DNA from: Clostridiales bacterium
GTDB taxonomy: Bacteria > Bacillota > Clostridia > Christensenellales > Aristaeellaceae
Reading direction: 5' to 3'
Assembly (NCBI GenBank): GCA_004556545.1
Contig: SFGO01000057.1
Coordinates: forward strand, 1-26,737
DNA length: 26,737 nt
A model generated the notes under the pieces. That model saw only the letters and a list, made by a program, of their open reading frames with translations. It made no database searches and had not been told where the DNA came from. The translations under genes were made by a program, and so were the position numbers. Below, in pieces: positions 1-7,730 of the stretch (position 1 is the stretch's first letter; every line of letters begins with the position of its first letter).

Positions 1-520
1 CTGGCTTTCTTTTGCACACTTTTCTTTCGCCACCGAAAGAAAAGTGTGAGCGCCCCATGGGACGGCCAGTCCCAATCCGCGCCGGAGTCGGCGCGTCAGA
101 ACCCACCAAGGGAATTTGCTTACGGAAAAGTTGTCTCTTGTCATGCTAGCAGGGGGCTTTCCGCTCGCCCCCTGCACCCCTTCGGGGAGTCGGCGTACCG
201 ATGAGGCATGGATTTGCGCCTGCGGGCGCACTGGGGGCTTTCCTCGGGGCAAACCATCGGCGCGGTTCGCACTGCCGTGCGCTCCGCTTGTTGTTTGCCT
301 GAACTCCGGGGCGCTAACCGCATTCAGCGGTTGTGCCCACTGGGCACGCGCTTCCCTACGTTCCCCCCTGCACCCCCTTCGGGGAGTCGGCGTGCCAATG
401 GGATAAAGGATTTGCACCTGCGGACGCACCAAAAGGCCTTTCCTCGGGGCAAACAATCGGCGTGGCCCGCACTGCCATGCGCTACCCGCCTTCGGCTCAT
501 CAAACCCTGGCGGAACAGGA
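1..520. repeat. Mosaic hairpin repeat array, left end
   Basis: No credible gene lies between the window start and the galE terminator. The stretch is built of short hairpin modules that recur, inverted, at 26155-26737. Visible units include the 18-bp palindrome CGCGCCGGAGTCGGCGCG (78-95), GGGAC/GTCCC (59-73), a GCAGGGGGC/GCCCCCTGC stem (about 149-175), CCCC-TTC-GGGG (about 177-187, again near 376-386), AACCGC/GCGGTT (316-332) and GTGCCC-ACT-GGGCAC (333-347). A module containing CTCGGGGCAAAC, ATCGGCG and a GCACTGCC core occurs at about 240-280 and again at 440-482. ORFs across it follow the repeats and have no ribosome binding site or family resemblance. Confidence 0.85.
15..48. repeat. 15-bp perfect palindrome at the left edge
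   Basis: CACACTTTTCTTTCG (15-29) and its exact complement (34-48) flank a 4-nt loop. The last bases of the window (26719-26737) repeat one arm plus the loop and stop at the dyad centre. In composition it resembles a bidirectional terminator-like intergenic repeat. Confidence 0.8.
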
Positions 521-554
521 ATCAGCTCCCGCTTTCCAACGTCTGTTTTCCCAT

Positions 555-597
555 CAAAAAAGACCGCCGACACCTCCTGCCAGCAGTCTTTTTCTGT
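555..597 (-). terminator. Rho-independent terminator after galE
   Basis: Read on the minus strand, AAAGACTGC pairs with GCGGTCTTT (one G-T wobble) and is followed by a run of six T. It lies just downstream of the galE stop and should end the polysaccharide operon. The A/T tracts on both sides could make it act in both directions. Confidence 0.75.
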
Positions 598-609
598 AAA
601 AATCGAAAC

Positions 610-1629
610 TCAGGCGTCCCGATACCCGTTGGGGTTGTTCTTCTGCCAGCGCCAGCTGTCGCGGCACATGTCCTCCAGCGTCTTTTCGGCCGTCCAGTGG
701 AGCAGCTCCCGAGCCTTGGTGGGGTCGGCATAGCAGGTGGCGATGTCGCCGGGGCGGCGGGGAGCGATGCGGTAGGGAATCTGGATGCCGTTGGCCTTCT
801 CAAAGGCCTTGACCATGTCCAGTACGCTGTAGCCCACGCCGGTGCCCAGATTGATGATCTCGCAGCCCTGATGATCCGCCAGATAGTTCACTGCGGCTAC
901 ATGACCCTTGGCCAAATCCACCACGTGGATGTAGTCCCGCACGCCGGTGCCGTCGGGGGTGTCGTAGTCGTTGCCGAAAACGCTGAGCTGCTTGAGCCGC
1001 CCGGAGGCAACCTGCGTGATGTAGGGCATCAGGTTGTTGGGAATGCCCACGGGATCCTCGCCGATCAGGCCGCTCTCATGAGCGCCGATGGGGTTGAAGT
1101 ACCGCAAAAGCGCCACGGACCAGTCCGGATTGGCAAAGGCCACGTCCTTGAGGATCTGCTCGATCATGTACTTGGTCCAGCCGTAAGGATTGGTGCAGCC
1201 CATGGAGCGCATGTCCTCCCGGAAGGGAACCTCGTCGCACAGGCCGTATACCGTAGCGGAGGAACTGAACACAATGCGCTTGACGCCGTAGCGGCGCATG
1301 CACTCGCACAGGGTGAGCGTGGTGTCCAGATTGTTGCGGTAATATTCCAGCGGCTTGGAAACGCTTTCGCCCACGGCCTTGTATCCGGCAAAGTGGATGA
1401 CCGCGTCGAAGCGTTCTTTTTCGAAGATGGCGTTCATCGCCTTTTCATCGCTGACGTCCGCTTCATAGAAGGGGATTTCCCGGCCGGTGATGACTTTCAG
1501 CCGTTCCAGCACCTTGGGGCTGGCGTTGTAGAGGTTATCCACGATTACCGGCTCGTGTCCGGCGCTGACCAGCTCCACACAGGTGTGGGAACCGATGAAC
1601 CCGGCGCCGCCGGTCAATAGAATTTTCAT
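610..1629 (-). CDS. galE: UDP-glucose 4-epimerase
   Basis: Interconverts UDP-glucose and UDP-galactose in the cytoplasm, supplying UDP-galactose for surface glycans or galactose catabolism. The 339-residue protein is the usual family length. It has the Rossmann NAD-binding motif TGGAGFIGSH (residues 6-15, GxxGxxG), the SSSATVYG segment (122-129) and the catalytic YxxxK (Y149, K153) of extended short-chain dehydrogenases. The start at 1629 gives the canonical MKILLTGG N-terminus and follows AAGGAGG at good spacing; an upstream in-frame start would add 14 unlikely residues. It is the last gene of a three-gene operon, with a terminator just after it. The epimerase family is certain; specificity for UDP-Glc over UDP-GlcNAc cannot be settled from sequence. 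Confidence 0.95.
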   Translation of the reverse strand: MKILLTGGAGFIGSHTCVELVSAGHEPVIVDNLYNASPKVLERLKVITGREIPFYEADVSDEKAMNAIFEKERFDAVIHFAGYKAVGESVSKPLEYYRNNLDTTLTLCECMRRYGVKRIVFSSSATVYGLCDEVPFREDMRSMGCTNPYGWTKYMIEQILKDVAFANPDWSVALLRYFNPIGAHESGLIGEDPVGIPNNLMPYITQVASGRLKQLSVFGNDYDTPDGTGVRDYIHVVDLAKGHVAAVNYLADHQGCEIINLGTGVGYSVLDMVKAFEKANGIQIPYRIAPRRPGDIATCYADPTKARELLHWTAEKTLEDMCRDSWRWQKNNPNGYRDA

Positions 1630-1728
1630 GGGCGTGTTCCTCCTTGGTAGTGTATGCGGACGTTTCCGCATCGTGGGAAGGCTCGAAAGGGGCTTTCGCC
1701 TCGCCGCTCCTGCCCGCTGTTTTTTATC

Positions 1729-2634
1729 TTAGAAGAGGTGATCGGGATAGACGCCTGCGTCGTGCATCTTCTTCAGCTCGGCCTGCACATAGGGCTTGTC
1801 TTCCTTGTAGGTCACGCCGAACCAGACCGCGTCGGTCTTGAGCATGTCCACCTTCAGGCCTTCTTCGTGCATCAGCTGATCCACCAGCACGGGCAGAACG
1901 TATTCGGCCTTCATCTCGTCGGGAGACAGGCTCTTCATGAACTTGACGAAGTACTTCTCCGCTTCCTGAAGCAGCCAGGGGGTGAAGCCGAAGAAGTTCA
2001 TGCTCACCAGCGCGTCGGGATCCAGAATCACGCCGTTTTCATCCTTCTCGGTGTCGCGGATGGTGCCGTCCGGGAAGGGCTTGATCTTGTAGGTTTCGGT
2101 TACGCTGACCAGATGGTTGTGCTCGTCCACCTTGCAGACGCCGCGGGTCACGTGGCCGTTTTCGCTGACGGTGTTCTTCAGGTAGTAGCCCACCATGCAG
2201 CCCTGCTTTTCGGGGGCCAGCTTGCCCAGATGCTCCACCATGATGCCGTAGCCGGGCACGCCGTAATAGTCGTCCGCGTTGATGACGGCGAAGGGCTCGT
2301 GGATCAGTTCCTTGGCGGAGAGCAGCGCCTGGACGGTGCCCAGCGGCTTGGTGCGCTCAGCGGGAACAGTGCAGCCCTCGGGCAGATCGGTCAGCTCCTG
2401 GAAAGCGTATTCCACATGAACCTTCTTGGCCACCAGATCGCCGATCTGGGCCTTGAACTGGGCTTCAAAGCTGTGCTTGATGATGAAAACGACCTTGGTG
2501 AAGCCAGCCTTGACAGCATCGTAAATGGAGTAAAGCATCAGCGCTTCGTTATGGGGGCCCATGCCATCAATCTGTTTGTTGCCGCCGTAGCGGGAACCCA
2601 TACCGGCAGCCATGACGACCAGCGTCTTATCCAT
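1729..2634 (-). CDS. Sugar-1-phosphate nucleotidyltransferase (UTP-glucose-1-P uridylyltransferase-like)
   Basis: A 301-residue nucleotidyltransferase-fold protein expected to join a nucleotide to a sugar-1-phosphate. The nucleotide-binding signature MAAGMGSRYGG (8-18) and the metal-binding NADDYYG (119-125) are both present. The signature differs from classical GalU: the region after the glycine-rich loop reads QIDGMGPHNEALM rather than the KP-containing GalU form, so substrate is uncertain. The start at 2634 follows AAGGAGG. It lies between the polyprenyl glycosylphosphotransferase and galE on the same strand, so a UDP-hexose for the same glycan is the simplest role. I leave the gene symbol empty because this clade is usually annotated only as a nucleotidyltransferase. 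Confidence 0.85.
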   Translation of the reverse strand: MDKTLVVMAAGMGSRYGGNKQIDGMGPHNEALMLYSIYDAVKAGFTKVVFIIKHSFEAQFKAQIGDLVAKKVHVEYAFQELTDLPEGCTVPAERTKPLGTVQALLSAKELIHEPFAVINADDYYGVPGYGIMVEHLGKLAPEKQGCMVGYYLKNTVSENGHVTRGVCKVDEHNHLVSVTETYKIKPFPDGTIRDTEKDENGVILDPDALVSMNFFGFTPWLLQEAEKYFVKFMKSLSPDEMKAEYVLPVLVDQLMHEEGLKVDMLKTDAVWFGVTYKEDKPYVQAELKKMHDAGVYPDHLF

Positions 2635-2715
2635 CCTTCGTTCCTCCTTAGAAAGTAACGGTAACCATTCGAGAATTTATTTTCAATCCGCTGGCAAACG
2701 GAGTGAAAACCGGGA

Positions 2716-4203
2716 TTAAAGGGCCTTGCGGAGCAAGGAATCCGGATCGGAACGGCCCTGTTCCGAAGAAGCCGGAATTTCCGTTTCTTCGCGGCCACTG
2801 CGCGCATCCATGCGCATCAGGGGGCAGTCGCAGTGCTTTTCCCCAAAGCCCTCGGTGCTGTCCCGGCGGAAGAAAATGGTAAAGGTGCGCAGGAGCAGCT
2901 TAAAATCGTAGCTCAGGGTGAAGTTTTCGATGTAGAGCAGATCCAGAATGGCCTTGTCCTTGGGGGAGGTATTGTACTTGCCCTCGATCTGGGCCAGACC
3001 GGTCAGCCCGGCCTTCATGCGCTGGCGGTAGCGGAACTCGGGCACTTCCCGGGTGTATTTTTCCACATTTTCCAGCATTTCGGGGCGGGGGCCCACCAGA
3101 CTCATTTCGCCCCGGAGCACGTTGAGAAGCTGAGGCAGCTCGTCGATGCGGTACTTGCGAAGGAACCGTCCGATGGGCGTGATGCGGTCGTCTCCCTCCC
3201 GAGCGGACAGGGAGTCCGCCTGCTGCTGAGGATCGTCCTCGTACATGGTGCGGAATTTGATGATCTCGAATACATTGCCGTTGATGGTGGCCCGCTTCTG
3301 CCGGAAGAAGACGGAACCGTTGCCCGCCAGCTTCAGCGCCGCCGCCGTGGCCAGCAGGATGGGGCTGAACAGGATCAGTCCCGTCAGGCTGAACGCGATA
3401 TCGAACGCCCGCTTCAGGAAGCGCTGCATCAGCGTCATTTCCGTGCGGTGGATGTGCAGGAAGGGCGTGTCGTCCAGCACGGTGCTTTCAGCCGTGGAGA
3501 TGATGACGTCCTCCAGCTCGGCCATGAGGTACATGCTCTTGTTGTACTGGTAGCAGAAGGCCTTCAGCGCGCCTTCTTCCGTGTCGGGCACCCCGGCCAG
3601 AAAGATGGTGTCATGCTCCAGAATGGTTTCCAGCACGTCCGGGCACTGATAATGAACGACTTCATTCAGGCGGTAGCGCTGGGGGAAAGATTTCAACTTG
3701 GCCGCCACGTGATCCGCCAATTCCTGAGACGATGCAATAATCAGGCAGCGGCGGGGTGGGTTAATGCGAAAATAGCAGAAATACGCCAGCGAGATGATGA
3801 CATAGAGCAGGAAAATTTGCAGTGCGAAGGCGCACATCAGCAGGTAGAAGTCCTCGCCCCAGAGGGTCAGCGTGGCGTTGGCCTCGGGGTTTTGAGGATT
3901 AACGTTCATAATTTGCAGGAAAAGGTAAGAAATGGCGTCCGTAAAAAAGATGGTCAGCGACAGGCTGGCAAATACGGAACGCTTGAGCTTGCGGCCGATC
4001 TCAAAGCCGCCGTACACCATGGTCAGCCCCAGCAGGCACACCGCGAAAACGCCCATGGTGGTCGCTGCGGTACGGCTTAAATTCAAAAGCTGCGGGTTGC
4101 TGATGGATAAAAGTCCAAAAAAGGAAACAAACAAGCTGATATATAGCAGCGTCTGAAAAATCAGCCGCGTCAGTTGCGTGCGGTAAAAACGGCTCTGGTG
4201 CAT
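2716..4203 (-). CDS. Polyprenyl-phosphate glycosylphosphotransferase (EPS/capsule initiation)
   Basis: Starts exopolysaccharide or capsule repeat-unit synthesis by moving a sugar-1-phosphate from a nucleotide sugar to undecaprenyl phosphate at the inner face of the membrane. The N-terminal half has about four hydrophobic segments (near 13-33, 47-66, 78-98, 118-143), then a soluble CoA-binding-like region. The C-terminal bacterial sugar transferase domain begins near 261 with a membrane-associated helix (265-290), followed by the motifs KFRTM (316-320), IDELPQL (353-359) and SLVGPRP (368-374). The length of 495 includes about 45 polar residues after the usual domain end. The start at 4203 has GGAGG upstream, and a strong sigma-A promoter lies at 4262-4290. 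No flippase or polymerase is in the window. Confidence 0.92.
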   Translation of the reverse strand: MHQSRFYRTQLTRLIFQTLLYISLFVSFFGLLSISNPQLLNLSRTAATTMGVFAVCLLGLTMVYGGFEIGRKLKRSVFASLSLTIFFTDAISYLFLQIMNVNPQNPEANATLTLWGEDFYLLMCAFALQIFLLYVIISLAYFCYFRINPPRRCLIIASSQELADHVAAKLKSFPQRYRLNEVVHYQCPDVLETILEHDTIFLAGVPDTEEGALKAFCYQYNKSMYLMAELEDVIISTAESTVLDDTPFLHIHRTEMTLMQRFLKRAFDIAFSLTGLILFSPILLATAAALKLAGNGSVFFRQKRATINGNVFEIIKFRTMYEDDPQQQADSLSAREGDDRITPIGRFLRKYRIDELPQLLNVLRGEMSLVGPRPEMLENVEKYTREVPEFRYRQRMKAGLTGLAQIEGKYNTSPKDKAILDLLYIENFTLSYDFKLLLRTFTIFFRRDSTEGFGEKHCDCPLMRMDARSGREETEIPASSEQGRSDPDSLLRKAL

Positions 4204-4261
4204 ATCCGCCTCCGTCAGGAAACCGCATAGGCCTCCACTTTAGGTACATAGTCCATGTGTA

Positions 4262-4290
4262 AGCATAGCACGGCGGGCCGGGACTGTCAA
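4262..4290 (-). promoter_or_regulatory. Sigma-A promoter for the polysaccharide operon
   Basis: On the minus strand TTGACA (4285-4290) is followed by a 17-bp spacer and TATGCT (4262-4267), with TGC just upstream of the -10 (extended -10). It starts a leader of about 50 nt before the ATG at 4203. It is the best vegetative promoter in the window. Confidence 0.8.
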
Positions 4291-4405
4291 CGCCGGAGAA
4301 AAGATGGGCAATATTTGGACCTGCTGAGCGGCTGACGAACCGCTAAGACAGCGCCGCAGCCATCGGCGGCTTTCTCCTGAAATTTCACCCAAAACCATTT
4401 TTCCC

Positions 4406-4435
4406 GAACCTTTCCCCCTTCTCAGCCGTTATAAT
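4406..4435 (+). promoter_or_regulatory. Candidate ECF-type promoter of the sigma operon
   Basis: GAACC (4406-4410), exactly 16 bases, then CGTT (4427-4430): the geometry of self-recognised ECF promoters of the AAC-N16-CGT type. A consensus TATAAT overlaps at 4430-4435, but has only a poor -35 at 17 bp (AACCTT). The site could therefore be ECF-driven, sigma-A-driven or both. It lies about 45 nt upstream of the sigma gene start. Confidence 0.55.
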
Positions 4436-4476
4436 GGTGTAAATGGGCCCACGAAAGAAAGGGGAGATCAACCGGA

Positions 4477-4995
4477 ATGGAGGAAGAACGTTTTGTCAGC
4501 GAGGTCCGCGCCATGGAGCGCACGCTGTACCGGGTAGCGCGGGGGTATCTGCGCACCTGGGACGAGTGCGCGGATGCGGTGCAGGAAGCGCTGTGCAAGG
4601 CATGGGACAAGCGAAAGCGCGTGGACGAAAGCTACTTCCGGCCATGGCTGACGCGCATTGTCATCAATGAATGCCACAACATCGGCCGAAGAAAAAAGCG
4701 GCTGATCCCCGTGGCGGAGCCGGAACGGGAGCCTGTGCCGGAGCCCGTCCTGCCGGAGCTGGCGGACGCATTGGATACTCTGCCGGAAAAGCTGCGGCTT
4801 CCCCTGACCCTGCATTATCTGGAGGGCTTCTCCGTGGAGGAAATCGCCCGGATATTGCGCATTCCTGCCGGAACCGTTAAATCCAGACTGCATCAGGCCC
4901 GAAGCCAGCTTCGCGTTCAATGGCTGGAGACGGAAGGGGACGAAACGGCTTCCCGTCCGCCCTATGGCCGTCCATGGAAAGGAGCAGAAAAATGA
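4477..4995 (+). CDS. ECF-family RNA polymerase sigma factor
   Basis: A 172-residue group 4 (extracytoplasmic function) sigma factor that would redirect RNA polymerase to a small regulon after an envelope signal. Sigma region 2 spans about residues 13-75, including the DECADAVQEALCKAW core-binding helix and a FRPWLTRIVINECHN segment. Region 4 spans about 95-148, with the helix-turn-helix FSVEEIARILRIPAGTVKSR. The acidic, proline-rich linker (80-94) is typical. ATG at 4477 follows GGGGAG. Its stop overlaps the next ATG in an ATGA, so translation of sigma and the membrane protein is probably coupled, as in sigma/anti-sigma pairs. Confidence 0.93.
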   Translation: MEEERFVSEVRAMERTLYRVARGYLRTWDECADAVQEALCKAWDKRKRVDESYFRPWLTRIVINECHNIGRRKKRLIPVAEPEREPVPEPVLPELADALDTLPEKLRLPLTLHYLEGFSVEEIARILRIPAGTVKSRLHQARSQLRVQWLETEGDETASRPPYGRPWKGAEK

Positions 4996-5774
4996 CCGCT
5001 GAAAAGATCAAGCATGGGAAAGATCCTTATGAGCCTACCCCGGAAGGCTTTCATATCCGGGTGGAAAACACGCTGCGATCCTTGCAGAAGAAGGAGAATG
5101 CCGCTGTGCCCCGGATCCCCGTCCGCCGGGCAGTGGTGCTGGCGGCGCTGCTGCTCACGCTGGCGGGCGCGGCCTATGCGGGCTCCCGTCTGGGCGTGCT
5201 GGATTTTCTGACAACCCGCATCTGGAACGGCCCTGCGGCGGAAGACGTGCAGCCGGGCATTACACAGGATTTCCGCGCTGAAAGCGAATCGGCTGTCCTG
5301 CATCTGGACGCACGGGATCTGTATCAGAATGAAGAAAAATTCTCTCTCTGCGTGCATATTTCCCCGAAGGAGCCGGAGCGCTACCGTCTGCTGTACGAAA
5401 CCGATATCGGCGCCGACGGCGAGCATTTCGACCGGATCTGGTGGAATGGAAAGCAGCTTTCGTTTGACGAATGGCTGCCGGAGGGCAAGCAGATGCTGGT
5501 GCTTTCCGTCCGGCAGATGACCGTCGGCGGCGTGACCGTGCCCGTCAGCATGGACTGGCTGCCGGAGGAGCAGGGCGAGACCTTCCTGCTGGAAGCACCG
5601 TGGGAACGGGCCAGAAGCCAGAATGCCACCGTGAATCCTGACGGAACCGTCACGATCCGGCTGGAGCTGGAGACCGATGTTTACGGAATCGGTCAGCCCC
5701 AGACCAGCACCCTGACCCTGCAGGTCCCGGCCGGGCAGGGGTTTGCCAAAAACGAAAAGGAGGAAGCCAAATGA
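4992..5774 (+). CDS. Single-pass membrane protein, probable anti-sigma factor
   Basis: A 260-residue protein with a cytoplasmic N-terminus of about 43 residues, one transmembrane segment (about 45-65, AVVLAALLLTLAGAAYAG) and an extracytoplasmic domain of about 190 residues rich in beta-strand-like sequence. This layout, with direct overlap with the ECF sigma gene, is that of anti-sigma factors: the short cytoplasmic part (TPEGFHIRVENTLRSL, 16-31) would hold the sigma factor and the outer domain would sense. I see no zinc-binding HxxxCxxC signature, so it is not a classical ZAS protein. The start at 4992 follows AAAGGAG; an upstream start would lie inside the sigma gene. The function is inferred mainly from context. 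Confidence 0.72.
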   Translation: MTAEKIKHGKDPYEPTPEGFHIRVENTLRSLQKKENAAVPRIPVRRAVVLAALLLTLAGAAYAGSRLGVLDFLTTRIWNGPAAEDVQPGITQDFRAESESAVLHLDARDLYQNEEKFSLCVHISPKEPERYRLLYETDIGADGEHFDRIWWNGKQLSFDEWLPEGKQMLVLSVRQMTVGGVTVPVSMDWLPEEQGETFLLEAPWERARSQNATVNPDGTVTIRLELETDVYGIGQPQTSTLTLQVPAGQGFAKNEKEEAK

Positions 5775-6919
5775 AAGCCTTCAAGTGGATTTGGGCGAGC
5801 CTGATGATTCTCTGCCTGCTGTGCCCTGCTTTTTCTCTGGCAGAGGCAGGCGAACCCCGTTTCTGTCTCCCGGAGGAAGTGGATCTGTCGCAGGTGCAGG
5901 AAATCGACGGCCGTTTGAAGGGGGAAATCCTTCTTCCGTCCCGCGAGGGGGACAGCGGTTCCTATCGTCTGCTGGTGGACTGCCCCGTTCCGCAGGGCTT
6001 TTCGGCCAAGCAGCAGGTTCGCCTTCAGGTGGAGTATCAGAAGATCGAAAAGCAGCAGATGAGCGAGGCGCTGTCTTCTTTGGGGCAGAATGTTTCCGCC
6101 GATCAGATGCGTTCCAGCAGCTCCGGCTGGGCCAGCCGTTTCCTTTACTATTCCAGCACCGGTGCGGATATCAACGGCAGCGATTCCTATTCCCATCCCT
6201 ACACGGGCCAGCTCTGCCAAAGCCTGTCCGCCGGGCATGAAGCGGAAATGGCCGCGGCCAAGGACTTTGCCCGCGCACTGTTGGAAAAGCTGGGCGCTAA
6301 AGCCAGCGAGCCGTTTCTGCAGGCGCTTCGCCTGACGCCCGAGGACGTTCTTTCCGCCTACAGCGCTACGGAAAGCAGCAGCACGTGGTATGAAGAGCTT
6401 CGTCAAAGCACGGAAGCCAAACTGTCCGGCAAGGATCAGGTCACGCTGCTTCGCGCCCAGTATGAACTGCTGGATCTGCCTGTTATGTTTCAATTTTACT
6501 ATCCGGAAGGGGAAGATTCCTTCGGGGAAAATTCCTATCTGGAACTGGTGATGGGCGACGACGGCCAACTGAAGCAGCTGGCCCTCCGCAGTCTGCCCGT
6601 CGTGACGGCTGCGGAATCCTATCCTCTGCCGGAACGCAGCTGGGAAGAATGGCTTCGCCTGTGGGTGGCCAACGTCTGGTGGCCCTCCTCGGTCGCTCAG
6701 GATTACGAGATCACCGGCGATCCCCTCTACGGCGATTATACCAGATACGCCACCGAAGAAACGCTGACGGCCATTCTTCCCTGCTGGGTGGGCAATGAAA
6801 AGGGCTGCCTGGTTCCCGGCTGGTTCACCGAATGCCGCTGCACCGTTCTCAAGGACGGCAGCACCTGCGGCTATCGGGATTCCTATATGGACGCCCTGAC
6901 CATGACCCGCATCTTCTAA
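5771..6919 (+). CDS. Secreted protein of unknown function in the ECF operon
   Basis: A 382-residue protein with an N-terminal signal peptide (basic MKAFKW, hydrophobic core to about residue 23, SLAEA cleavage region) and no later membrane segment. There is no lipobox cysteine. I do not recognise a named domain. The middle part has the alternating strand/helix, tryptophan- and tyrosine-rich look of clostridial secreted proteins carrying DUF labels. Its ATG overlaps the anti-sigma-like stop in an ATGA, making a three-gene coupled operon that ends at a strong terminator. The context suggests an envelope-facing partner of the anti-sigma sensor or an effector of the same stress response. Confidence 0.75.
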   Translation: MKAFKWIWASLMILCLLCPAFSLAEAGEPRFCLPEEVDLSQVQEIDGRLKGEILLPSREGDSGSYRLLVDCPVPQGFSAKQQVRLQVEYQKIEKQQMSEALSSLGQNVSADQMRSSSSGWASRFLYYSSTGADINGSDSYSHPYTGQLCQSLSAGHEAEMAAAKDFARALLEKLGAKASEPFLQALRLTPEDVLSAYSATESSSTWYEELRQSTEAKLSGKDQVTLLRAQYELLDLPVMFQFYYPEGEDSFGENSYLELVMGDDGQLKQLALRSLPVVTAAESYPLPERSWEEWLRLWVANVWWPSSVAQDYEITGDPLYGDYTRYATEETLTAILPCWVGNEKGCLVPGWFTECRCTVLKDGSTCGYRDSYMDALTMTRIF

Positions 6920-6934
6920 AGCATTCGGACAGAG

Positions 6935-6970
6935 AGAAGAGACAGACCGAAAAGGCCTGTCTCTTCTTTT
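6935..6970 (+). terminator. Rho-independent terminator after the ECF operon
   Basis: AGAAGAGACAG (6935-6945) pairs with CTGTCTCTTCT (6957-6967) and runs into TTTT. It lies 15 bases after the stop of the secreted protein, between convergent genes, and touches the stop codon of the coiled-coil gene on the other strand. Confidence 0.88.
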
Positions 6971-7649
6971 ACTGCCTCTCCGGCACAGGGCGGCTAACTC
7001 GCCGGACTCGCGCCAGCTCTTCCCGCAGGGCGGAAAGCGCGGCTTCCAGTGCGCTTTTCTGCTCCTGCAAAGCGCTGATTTCCAAAATTTGGGATTCTGC
7101 TCCACTTTCCAGCTCTGTTATTCGATTTTGAGCACTTTCAATCGATATTTGCAGGCCGTTTTTCTCCTCCAAAAGGGAACCATACTCCCCTTGCAGGGAA
7201 TTCAGCTCCGTTTGGCAGGCTTCGGCCTGCTGCAGGGCCGCGTCCCGCTCCGCCGTCAGACGGTTGTTTTGCCCCATCAGCTCCTGATAGCGGTTTTCCC
7301 AATCCGCCGCCTGAGCCTCCAGCAGCTGGTTCTGCCCTGCGAAGGCGGCTTCGGCCTGGGCACGTTCGTCCACGGTCTGAGCCACGGCGGCGTTGGCCTC
7401 GTCAATGGAGGCTTTCGCGTCGGCCAGCTGCTTTTCCAGCTCCTCCTGCCGGGCGGTCAGCTCCTCCGCCCGGCTTTCAAAGAGCTGCTTTTCCCGTTTC
7501 GCCTTTTGCAGCTCCACCTGCTTTTCGCCAAGCTGCTCCTGCATCCGACGCAGCTCGGCCGTGGTCTCCGCATGCTCGGCTACGATATAGCCGGAAACCA
7601 TCAAAAGCAGCGCCAGAATGATGGCCATGACGGCCACGGTCTGTTTCAT
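6969..7649 (-). CDS. Membrane-anchored coiled-coil protein
   Basis: A 226-residue protein with an N-terminal transmembrane or uncleaved signal segment (about 4-24) followed by nearly 200 residues of heptad-like, Glu/Gln/Ala/Leu-rich sequence, predicted as one long extracytoplasmic coiled coil. A short basic end (RVRRVSRPVPERQ) closes it. No catalytic domain is visible. The start at 7649 follows GGAGGGGG; a start 21 codons earlier would place coding sequence across the AraC terminator and is rejected. Such proteins often act as envelope scaffolds, but resemblance between coiled coils is not evidence of homology. It lies on the same strand as the AraC genes but beyond their terminator, so it may be expressed by read-through or from an unseen promoter. 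Confidence 0.75.
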   Translation of the reverse strand: MKQTVAVMAIILALLLMVSGYIVAEHAETTAELRRMQEQLGEKQVELQKAKREKQLFESRAEELTARQEELEKQLADAKASIDEANAAVAQTVDERAQAEAAFAGQNQLLEAQAADWENRYQELMGQNNRLTAERDAALQQAEACQTELNSLQGEYGSLLEEKNGLQISIESAQNRITELESGAESQILEISALQEQKSALEAALSALREELARVRRVSRPVPERQ

Positions 7650-7675
7650 GCTTTTCCCCCTCCGTTCCGGCGGCG

Positions 7676-7725
7676 AAAAAACGCCGTCCCTCTCCGTTAG
7701 CATGGTTAGCATGGATGGGACGGCG
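7676..7725 (-). terminator. Rho-independent terminator after the AraC pair
   Basis: On the minus strand CGCCGTCCC (7717-7725) pairs with GGGACGGCG (7682-7690) across a loop of about 26 nt and is followed by six T (7676-7681). It is placed a few bases after the stop of the second AraC gene. Confidence 0.8.
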
Positions 7726-7730
7726 ATGTT

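Noticed and set aside
116..1620. Open frames starting inside the left repeat array, one of 470 codons reaching over galE
   Set aside because: Part is repeat sequence and part is antisense to galE; the composition is repetitive and there is no ribosome site.
7650..7712. Upstream ATG extending the coiled-coil protein by 21 codons
   Set aside because: It lies inside the terminator hairpin and has no ribosome site, while ATG 7649 follows GGAGGGGG.
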